A stretch of 64,000 bases of DNA from Pyxidicoccus caerfyrddinensis (GTDB taxonomy: Bacteria; Myxococcota; Myxococcia; Myxococcales; Myxococcaceae). The position numbers and the translations under genes were made by a program. Within the stretch, counting starts at the first letter, position 1. Every line of letters begins with the position of its first letter. The notes under the pieces were generated by a model, which did no database searches, was not told where the DNA came from, and worked only from the letters and a program-made list of their open reading frames with translations. Below are positions 1-9,942 of the stretch, in pieces. The stretch is taken from the NCBI RefSeq assembly GCF_010894405.1, contig NZ_JAAIYA010000002.1, positions 62,001 through 126,000 on the forward strand, in the 5' to 3' direction.

Positions 1-1
1 G

Positions 2-3681
<3,680 letters not shown>

Positions 3682-3685
<4 letters not shown>

Positions 3686-4515
3686 GCACGGGCACTCCCA
3701 GCGCGGAGCTGGAGTCCATCGAGGTGGACCTGCTCCTCGAGGGCGTGGCCCGGCAGTGGGGCTTCGACCTGCGCAGCCACGCCCGGCCGCTGCTGCTCAG
3801 GCGGCTGCGGCGGCACCTGCGCGAGGAGCGGCTGGAGACCTTCTCCGAGCTGCAGGCCCGCGTGCTGCATGACGGCGAGGCGATGGACGGCCTGTTGCGC
3901 ACGCTGTCCTGCACCCCGCCGTCGCTGTTCTCGGACCCGGACTTCTTCCGCGACTTCCGCGCGCGGGTGGTGCCGGTGCTGCGCACCTGGCCGTCGGTGC
4001 GCGTGTGGCACGCCGGCTGCGGCACGGGCGAGGACACCTATGCCCTGGCCATCCTCCTCCAGGAGGAAGGGCTGTGGGGGAAGTGCCGGCTGTATGCGTC
4101 CGACTCCAGCGAGGGGCTGCTGGCGGACGCGCGCACCGGCGTGCTGCCGCTGCCTGGCGAGGACGACGCGCGCCGGTACGTGGAGGGCGGCGGCAAGGGC
4201 ACCCTCACCGACTACTACATGCGCGACGGCAACTGGGCGCTGCTCCAGCCGAAGCTGCGCGACGGCATCTTCTTCACCCAGCACAACCTGGCGACGGACG
4301 GCTCGTTCAACGAGTTCCACGTCATCGTCTGCCGGGACACGCTGCTCACGTTCAACCGCACGCTGCACAACCGCGTGCATGGGCGCCTCTTCGAGAGCCT
4401 CGCCCGCTTCGGCTTCCTGTGCCTGGGGCGCAAGGAGTCGCTGGCGCGCACGCCGCACGCCGCGGCGTACGAGGAGCTGGAGGGCTCGGGCCGCATCTTC
4501 CGGAGGGTGGAATGA
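3682..4515 (+). CDS. cheR: CheR-type protein-glutamate methyltransferase
   Basis: SAM-dependent methyltransferase expected to methylate glutamates of a receptor or sensor. The start is taken as TTG at 3682, which overlaps the kinase stop as TTGA and has GAGGT 7 bases upstream; an in-frame ATG at 3550 would lie deep inside the kinase gene and is rejected. The 277-residue product has an N-terminal helical domain (1-85) and the SAM loop [16 protein letters not shown] (residues 109-124), matching the family pattern WxAGCxTGEExYxLA. Later motifs CRDTLLTFN and [10 protein letters not shown] are typical of CheR. No TPR extension is present. The stop overlaps the next gene's ATG, so all four genes of this operon are probably translationally coupled. 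No chemoreceptor is encoded nearby, so the HAMP-repeat kinase is the obvious candidate substrate (inference). Confidence 0.92.
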
Positions 4516-5069
4516 GCTCCATTGGCATGCTGGTGGTGGGAGCGCCGCGCGCCGCGGCGGCGGACGTGGAGACGCTGCTGACGCTGCTGCCGCGCGAGCT
4601 GTCGGCGCCGGTGGTGCTGGTGCTGCACCGGGGGCCCCATGACGCGCTGGCCGCGCCGCTGGGCCGCCGCTGCGCGCTGCCGGTGGTGGAGCCGGACGAC
4701 AAGGATGACCTGACGCCCGGCCGCGTGTACCTGGCGCCCGCGGGCTACCACCTGCTGGTGGACAAGGGCAGCGTGGCCCTGTCCGTGGAGCCGCCCGAGC
4801 ACGGCCAGCGGCCCTGCCTGGACGCCCTCTTCGAGTCTGCAGCGGACAGCTATGGCCCCCGGGCCGCAGGGCTGCTCTTCGCCGGGCACGAGGACGGCCC
4901 GGCGGGCCTGGCGCTGCTCCAGGCGCGCGGTGGCCGCGTGGCCGTGGTGGGCGAGGACGGCGAGGGCGGCGGTGGACAGGACGGCCCGGTGGAGCGGCTG
5001 TCGCTGGACACCGTGGGCGCGTGGCTGGCGCGACTGGCGTACGTGCCGCGCGCCAAGGTGCAGTCTTGA
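4512..5069 (+). CDS. CheB-like methylesterase domain lacking the catalytic serine
   Basis: A 185-residue stand-alone CheB C-terminal domain with no receiver. The ATG at 4512 overlaps the CheR stop (ATGA). Family landmarks are present: LVLHRGPHD with the catalytic His (residue 39), the LTPGRVYLAPAGYHLLV segment, and AGHEDGPAG with the catalytic Asp (residue 128). The nucleophile motif, normally GASxGG, reads VGAPRAAA, so Pro sits where Ser belongs (residue 12) and the glycine pair is lost. It is therefore probably not an active methylesterase or amidase; it could bind methylated or amidated residues, or regulate CheR. The intact CheB at 25363 in this window (IGASMGG) serves as an internal comparison. 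Confidence 0.85.
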   Translation: MSSIGMLVVGAPRAAAADVETLLTLLPRELSAPVVLVLHRGPHDALAAPLGRRCALPVVEPDDKDDLTPGRVYLAPAGYHLLVDKGSVALSVEPPEHGQRPCLDALFESAADSYGPRAAGLLFAGHEDGPAGLALLQARGGRVAVVGEDGEGGGGQDGPVERLSLDTVGAWLARLAYVPRAKVQS

Positions 5070-6193
5070 GCACCCCGCTCACGCGCGAGCGTCTGCCGGC
5101 GGTGACGCTGGAGCCCGTCTCCGTCCTCCTGGTGGACGACCAGGCCGAGGGGCTGCTGGCGCTGGAGGCTACCCTGGCGCCTCTGGGGCAGCGGCTCGTC
5201 ACCGCGCGCAGCGGCCGCGAGGCGCTGCGCCACCTGCTCACCGGCGACTTCGCCGTCATCCTCCTGGACGTCGTCATGCCGGAGATGGACGGCTTCGAGA
5301 CGGCGCAGCTCATCCGCGAGCGCGAGCGCAGCCGCGACACGCCCATCCTCTTCCTCACCGCCCTGTCCCAGGGGCAGCTGCCGGAGCTGCGCGCCTACGC
5401 GGTGGGCGCGGTGGACTACCTCCTCAAGCCCTACGAGCCGGAAATCCTCCGCTCCAAGGTGGGCGTCTTCGTGGACCTGTTCCGCAAGACGGAGCTGGTG
5501 CGGCGGCAGGCCGAGGCGCTGCGCGAAGTCCAACGGCACGTGCACGAGCGCGAGCTGGCGGAGGCGAACCGGCGCGCGGAGGTGGAGCGCGGCCGCGTGC
5601 GCGAGGAGCTATTGCGGCGGGAGATGGAGACGAGCCGCAACCAGTACCGCTGGCTGGAGGCCGTGCTGGCCGCGCTGCCCACGCCGCTGGCGCTGGTGGA
5701 GCCGGGCAGCGGCCGCACGCTGCTGGCCAACCGGGCGGCACAGGGACTGGCCGGCGGGTGTCTGGCGTACCGCGAGGCGAGGGACCTCTACGGCGACGCC
5801 GTCTTCCGGGGCCCGGACGGGCAGCCGCTGGCGGAGGCGGCCATGCCGCTGATGCGCGCGGCCGGTGGTGAGGCCCTCCAGGGCCTGGCGGTGGAGTGGG
5901 AGCTCAACGGCCACCATGGAGCGGCGCTCGCCTTCAGCGCGCTCATGCCGCAGATGCACGGCCGCCCGGAGACGGTGCTGCTGGCGCTGCTGGACGTGAC
6001 GGCCCTGCGCGCCACCGAGCGCGAGCTGCGGCGGGCCCTGCTGGGGCGCGACGCCCCGCTCGACGCCGTCCGCCTCGTGGAGGGCCTGCGCGGCCTGCCG
6101 GCTCCGGATGGCTCTCCTCCCGCGATGGACACCGGCCAGGCGGCCGACCCCGGCACCCCCAGCGTTGAACATCCCCGCGAGGGAAATGGTTGA
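5066..6193 (+). CDS. Response regulator with PAS-like output domain
   Basis: A 375-residue protein whose start is taken as TTG at 5066 because it overlaps the previous stop (TTGA) and places the receiver at the N-terminus. The receiver (about residues 13-135) has LLVDDQ, phospho-Asp in LLDVVMPEMDG, LTA and the KPYEPE lysine. A coiled coil follows (about 145-205, rich in E, R and A), then a PAS-like domain (about 210-330; ILEAVLAALPTPLALVEP-type start and a VLLALLDVTALRATERE end). The tail is low-complexity. There is no DNA-binding or enzymatic output, so it probably acts by protein contact, perhaps feeding the HAMP kinase. It is the last gene of the overlapping operon; the next start is 30 bases on. 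Confidence 0.85.
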   Translation: MSTPLTRERLPAVTLEPVSVLLVDDQAEGLLALEATLAPLGQRLVTARSGREALRHLLTGDFAVILLDVVMPEMDGFETAQLIRERERSRDTPILFLTALSQGQLPELRAYAVGAVDYLLKPYEPEILRSKVGVFVDLFRKTELVRRQAEALREVQRHVHERELAEANRRAEVERGRVREELLRREMETSRNQYRWLEAVLAALPTPLALVEPGSGRTLLANRAAQGLAGGCLAYREARDLYGDAVFRGPDGQPLAEAAMPLMRAAGGEALQGLAVEWELNGHHGAALAFSALMPQMHGRPETVLLALLDVTALRATERELRRALLGRDAPLDAVRLVEGLRGLPAPDGSPPAMDTGQAADPGTPSVEHPREGNG

Positions 6194-6223
6194 CGCACCA
6201 AATAACATGGGCAAGGTGGGCGT

Positions 6224-6631
6224 GTGAGCGATGCCGGACTTCCACCGCGGGTCCAGCGCTTCATCACGACGCATATCGACTCCCTCGAGAAGCTGGAGGT
6301 GCTCCTCCTGCTTTGGGCCCGAACAGACCGGGAGTGGACGGCGTCAGCGGTGAGCCTGGAGCTGCGAATCACAGAAACCTCGGCGACCGCGCGGCTGGTG
6401 GACCTGGCCGCGAGCGGGCTGCTGGTGGGCAACGGGGCGACTCCGCCCGCCTGGCGCTTCAGTCCCTCCCATTCGGAGGACGCGCAGGCGGTGACGGAGC
6501 TGTCGGCGGTGTATGGCGCGAAGCGCGTGAGCGTCATCACCTTCATCTTCTCGCGGCCCCTGGACAAGGTCCGGGGCTTCGCCGAGGCCTTCGTGTTGAA
6601 GAAGGACAAGGACGGTGGTGGCCATGGCTGA
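6224..6631 (+). CDS. Winged-helix-like protein of unknown function
   Basis: A 135-residue soluble protein starting at GTG 6224, with AAGGTGGG 6 bases or so upstream. Residues 20-75 read like a winged-helix DNA-binding unit (a helix with LEKLEVLLLLWARTD, then WTASAVSLELRITETS and LVDLAASGLLV, ending in a beta-wing before residue 85). The C-terminal part ends VYGAKRVSVITFIFSRP and a basic tail. I do not recognise a named family. It overlaps the following DUF5985 gene by 8 bases, so the three small genes 6224-7164 probably form one transcript. It could be a regulator of that transcript, but the context does not show this. Confidence 0.75.
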   Translation: MSDAGLPPRVQRFITTHIDSLEKLEVLLLLWARTDREWTASAVSLELRITETSATARLVDLAASGLLVGNGATPPAWRFSPSHSEDAQAVTELSAVYGAKRVSVITFIFSRPLDKVRGFAEAFVLKKDKDGGGHG

Positions 6632-6884
6632 GGCCGTCTACATCCTCTGCGCCCTGACCAGCGTGGCCTGCGCGGTGCTGCTCCTGCGCGCCTGGAAGCG
6701 CACCCAGTCGCGGCTGCTCTTGTGGAGCGGCCTGTGCTTCGCGGGGCTGGCCCTCAACAACGTGCTGCTCTTCGTGGACCTGGTGCTGCTGCCCACGGCG
6801 GTGGACCTGTACATCCCACGCCTCGTCACCGGCCTGGCCAGCGCGGCCATCCTGCTCTACGGCCTCATCTGGGATGCCTCGTGA
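6624..6884 (+). CDS. DUF5985-like small membrane protein (first of pair)
   Basis: An 86-residue protein made almost entirely of three membrane segments (about residues 2-20, 30-50, 58-80). The conserved pattern AxxLLRAWKRTQSRLLLW, with Arg/Lys/Trp after the first helix, is shared with the next gene. The ATG at 6624 is preferred over GTG 6615 because the protein then starts MAEAVYIL, directly at the first helix. It overlaps the preceding gene by 8 bases. The DUF5985 assignment is from memory of similar myxobacterial proteins; function is unknown. Confidence 0.75.
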   Translation: MAEAVYILCALTSVACAVLLLRAWKRTQSRLLLWSGLCFAGLALNNVLLFVDLVLLPTAVDLYIPRLVTGLASAAILLYGLIWDAS

Positions 6885-6894
6885 AGGTGGACGC

Positions 6895-7164
6895 ATGATC
6901 AACCCCATCATCAACGGCGCGACGGCGATGGCGTGGTTCGCGTGCGCGCTGTTCTTCCTGCGCTTCTGGAAGCAGTCGCGCGACAGGCTCTTCGCCTTCT
7001 TCGCGCTGACCTTCGCGCTGCTCGCGGGCAACGCGGTGGCGGGCGCGCTCATCGACGTGAGCGACGAGCGGCGCTACTACATCTACGTGGTCCGCCTCTT
7101 CGCCTTCCTCCTCATCCTCTACGCCATCTGGGACAAGAACCGGGCCTCGCGCCGCGCCGGGTAG
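6895..7164 (+). CDS. DUF5985-like small membrane protein (second of pair)
   Basis: An 89-residue paralogue of the preceding gene, with the same three-helix layout and the pattern FFLRFWKQSRDRLFAFF after helix 1. The start is ATG 6895, which has GAAGGTGG 4 bases upstream; the in-frame ATG at 6874 lies inside the previous gene and lacks a ribosome site. The gap to the upstream gene is 10 bases. The pair may form a heteromeric membrane complex (inference from tandem duplication). It ends with a basic tail, NRASRRAG, likely cytoplasmic. Confidence 0.75.
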   Translation: MINPIINGATAMAWFACALFFLRFWKQSRDRLFAFFALTFALLAGNAVAGALIDVSDERRYYIYVVRLFAFLLILYAIWDKNRASRRAG

Positions 7165-7263
7165 GCCCGACACACGGCCTTCAGCGGCTCCTTGCGCGGA
7201 CGTCACCACGGTTCCGTGAATTCATGGAATACTAATCCTTCAGACCTTTCTGGAGGAGCATGG

Positions 7264-8433
7264 ATGCGCCTGAACCGTCGTGACTTGCTTCGTCTCTCCG
7301 CGCTGGGTGGCGGAGCGTTGGCCCTGGGACCCGCCTTCTGGAAGGAGGCGTATGCCGCGCCGGCCCGGCCGGGGCCGAGCCCGTATGGCGCCATGTCCGG
7401 CTCGCCCGACGCCAACGGCGTGCGGCTGCCGGCGGGCTTCTCGTCGCGCATCATCGCCGGCTCGGGGCGGGTGGTGGCGGGCACGGGCTACACGTGGCAC
7501 GGCGCGCCGGACGGCGGGGCGTGCTTTCCGCTGGCGGCCGGCGGCTGGGTGTACGCGTCCAACAGCGAGCTGTTCGACGGTGGCGGCGCGAGCGCGGTGC
7601 GCTTCGACGGCGGCGGCGCGGTGGTGGGCGCGTATCGCATCCTCGCCAACACGCTGCTCAACTGCGCGGGCGGCCCGACGCCGTGGGGCACGTGGCTGTC
7701 GTGCGAGGAGCACAGCGACGGCAAGGTGTGGGAGTGCGACCCGACGCGGCCGTCGCAGGGCGTGGCACGCGGGGCGCTGGGCACCTTCCCGCACGAGGCG
7801 GTGGCGGTGGACCCGGTGGGCCGGCGGCTGTACCTCACGGAGGACAGCGGCAGCGGGCGCTTCTACCGCTTCACGCCGTCCGCGTGGCCCTCGCTGACGG
7901 CGGGCACGCTGCAGGCGGCGAAGGTGACGGGAGACCCGGTCGCCGGCACGGCCACGCTGAGCTGGGTGAACTGCTCCGCGTCCAGCCCGGCGTCGTCGCA
8001 GTCGTCCGTGGCGTCGAAGACGACGGTGTTCAACGGCGGCGAAGGCTGCTGGTACGACAGCGGCGTCGTGTACTTCACCACCAAGGGGGACAACCGCGTG
8101 TGGGCGCACACGCCGGCCACCCGGACGCTGGAGGTCATCTACGACGACCTCTCCTCGACCTCGCCGCTCACCGGCGTGGACAACGTCACCGTGGCTCGCT
8201 CGGGCGACCTCTACGTGGCGGAGGACGGCGGCAACCTGGAAATCTGCATCATCACCCCGGGCCCCAACCGCGTGGTGGCGCCCTTCATCCGGCTGGTGGG
8301 CCACGACAGCTCGGAAATCACTGGCCCGGCCTTCAGCCCGGACGGGCGGCGGCTGTACTTCAGCTCGCAGCGGGGCACCACCGGCATGGAAGACGGGGGC
8401 ATCACGTTCGAGGTGAGCGGGCCGTTCCGCTGA
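7264..8433 (+). CDS. PhoX/DUF839-like Tat-exported beta-propeller protein
   Basis: A 389-residue exported protein. The start at ATG 7264 follows GGAGGAG and gives a clear twin-arginine signal (NRRDLLRLSALGGG, then a hydrophobic stretch and a likely cleavage after AYA near residue 31), implying folded, cofactor-bearing export. The body has the DUF839/PhoX hallmarks TPWGTWLSCEE, FPHEAVAVDP, YLTEDSGSGRFYRF and a late VAEDGGNLEI. PhoX proteins are calcium/iron phosphatases; this one is shorter than characterised PhoX (about 600 residues or more), so the activity is uncertain. It stands alone, preceded by an AT-richer stretch (7215-7250) that may hold the promoter. A hairpin lies between it and the next gene. 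Confidence 0.85.
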   Translation: MRLNRRDLLRLSALGGGALALGPAFWKEAYAAPARPGPSPYGAMSGSPDANGVRLPAGFSSRIIAGSGRVVAGTGYTWHGAPDGGACFPLAAGGWVYASNSELFDGGGASAVRFDGGGAVVGAYRILANTLLNCAGGPTPWGTWLSCEEHSDGKVWECDPTRPSQGVARGALGTFPHEAVAVDPVGRRLYLTEDSGSGRFYRFTPSAWPSLTAGTLQAAKVTGDPVAGTATLSWVNCSASSPASSQSSVASKTTVFNGGEGCWYDSGVVYFTTKGDNRVWAHTPATRTLEVIYDDLSSTSPLTGVDNVTVARSGDLYVAEDGGNLEICIITPGPNRVVAPFIRLVGHDSSEITGPAFSPDGRRLYFSSQRGTTGMEDGGITFEVSGPFR

Positions 8434-8521
8434 GCCTTCCGGTGACTCGCTGACGTTGGGATGGGGACGCCGTGGCGGGCAGCGCACGGTGTCCCCCGGG
8501 GGGCCATGGCGGTGCTTGACG

Positions 8522-8542
8522 GTGGCGGGGGGCTCCCGCCAC
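8522..8542 (+). terminator. Hairpin between PhoX-like gene and aldo/keto reductase
   Basis: GTGGCGGG (8522-8529) and CCCGCCAC (8535-8542) form a perfect 8-bp stem with a 5-base loop. There is no U tract. It lies 89 bases past the PhoX-like stop and 10 bases before the next ATG, so it could be a terminator or could shield the following ribosome site. Confidence 0.35.
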
Positions 8543-8551
8543 AACGCGCGC

Positions 8552-9508
8552 ATGGCCGACTCTTCGCTTCCCCGCTTCAGGCCGCGCCGCGCCCTGGGGC
8601 GCACCGGCTTCATCGCCACGGCGGTGGGCATCGGCGACATCGCCGACCGCGCCACGCCCCGGGACACGCTCGTCACTACGCTGCGCCGCGCGCTGGATGC
8701 CGGGCTCAACGTCATCGACACCGCGCCCAACTACGAGGAGGGCTTGAGTGAAGAGACGGTGGGCGAGGCGCTGCGCGGCCGGCGCGAGGGCGTCTTCCTC
8801 ATCGACAAGGTGGACGCGCTGGATGCGCCGGTGGCGCCCCAGGTGGAGGGCAGCCTGCGGCGGCTGGGCCATGAGTCGGTGGACCTGTTCGTGTTCCACG
8901 CGGTGTCGGAGCCCGCGGCGTGGGAGCGGCTGGCCGCGCCCGGGGGTGGCCTGGAGCAATTGGACCGGTGCGTGCGCGAAGGCAAGGCGCGCTTCCGGGG
9001 CATCTCCAGCCACCACCCGGACGTGCTGCTAGCGGCGCTGCGCTCCGGGCTGTGCGACGTGGTGATGTTCCCCCTGGGGCCCTTCGTGGACGCGCGCTAC
9101 GTGGTGGACGTGCTGCCGCTGGCTCGCTCGCTGGGCGTGGGCGTGGTGTCCTTCAAGACGTTCGGCGCGGGGAAGTTGCTGGGCGACACGGAGGGCTATG
9201 GCCGGCCGCTGGAGGCGAGGCCGCGCGGCAAGGTGGGCTCGGGTGGCCGCGAGGACCGGGACGCGCCCGTGCTGCCGCACCTCACGGTGGAGGAGTGCGT
9301 GCGCTACACGCTCACGCTGGACCCGGACGTCATGCTGATGGGCATGAGCCACCCCAACGAGCAGGACGCGGCGCTGCGCGCGGCCGCCGCCTTCCAGCCC
9401 CTGTCCACCGAAGAGCTGGCGCGGGTGCGCGAGCACGCCCGCCAGGCCATCCAGGGCAAGGGCGCCGTGTGGTGGGACCCGCCCGCCAAGGCCACCGGCG
9501 CGGGGTGA
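8552..9508 (+). CDS. Aldo/keto reductase family oxidoreductase
   Basis: A 318-residue NADPH-dependent reductase of the aldo/keto reductase fold. The start is ATG 8552 (MADSSLPRFR), placing the first strand (RALGRTGFIATAVGIG) in its usual place; longer in-frame starts run through the upstream hairpin. The catalytic tetrad appears complete: Asp56 and Tyr61 (DTAPNYEEG), Lys86 (LIDKVDA) and His116 (FVFHAV). SFKTFGAGKLL and MGMSHPNEQD match the cofactor-binding C-terminal half. The substrate cannot be inferred. No strong Shine-Dalgarno is visible. A 434-base repeat-bearing gap follows. Confidence 0.88.
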   Translation: MADSSLPRFRPRRALGRTGFIATAVGIGDIADRATPRDTLVTTLRRALDAGLNVIDTAPNYEEGLSEETVGEALRGRREGVFLIDKVDALDAPVAPQVEGSLRRLGHESVDLFVFHAVSEPAAWERLAAPGGGLEQLDRCVREGKARFRGISSHHPDVLLAALRSGLCDVVMFPLGPFVDARYVVDVLPLARSLGVGVVSFKTFGAGKLLGDTEGYGRPLEARPRGKVGSGGREDRDAPVLPHLTVEECVRYTLTLDPDVMLMGMSHPNEQDAALRAAAAFQPLSTEELARVREHARQAIQGKGAVWWDPPAKATGAG

Positions 9509-9942
9509 CGCGAGGGGCGGGAAGCCACGGCACTCCTTCGCGGGGCGGACTCGTGGAAGGAACCCTCCTTCCGCGCCCGCCGGCTGCGGGGCGGACTCGT
9601 GGAAGGAACCCTCCTTCCGCGCCCGCCGGCTGCGGGACGGACTCGTGGAAGGAACCCTCCTTCCGCGCCCGCCGGCTGCGGGACGGACTCGTGGAAGGAA
9701 CCCTCCTTCCGCGCCCGCCGGCTGCGGGGCGGACTCGTGGAAGGAATCCTCCTTCCACGCCCGCCGGCTGCGAGGGGGGCTCGTGTCCTGGAGGCGTCTC
9801 GCTGCGAGGGCCGGATTCCTCACCCGTGGTGCGACGCCCCGTACGGCGCGCGAGCCTGCGGGTCCGCCACCTGACACTCGTCTCGTACTCCAGGGAGGGG
9901 GCAGGTGCCCGTATCGCGGGTGCGTCATTATCTGGGGCCGCC
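9509..9942. other. Intergenic region carrying the 46-bp repeat array
   Basis: A 434-base gap between the aldo/keto reductase and the triple-GAF kinase. More than half is the tandem array at 9547-9776, with a decayed sixth copy up to about 9800. Frames through it are open only because the repeat is GC-rich. The remaining 9800-9942 has no convincing promoter or hairpin that I can see. Confidence 0.7.
9547..9776. repeat. Five-copy 46-bp tandem array with an internal palindrome
   Basis: Five head-to-tail units start at 9547, 9593, 9639, 9685 and 9731 (constant 46-bp period), differing by only a few bases. Each contains the inverted repeat GGAAGGA-ACCC-TCCTTCC (first at 9555-9572; ATCC loop in copy 5) followed by a GC-rich GCGCCCGCCGGCTGCGG block. 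The unit is not a multiple of three and no gene covers it. There are no spacers, so it is not a CRISPR array. Confidence 0.95.

Noticed and set aside
9547..9776. CRISPR array
   Set aside because: The 46-bp units are directly adjacent with no unique spacers, and no cas genes are present.
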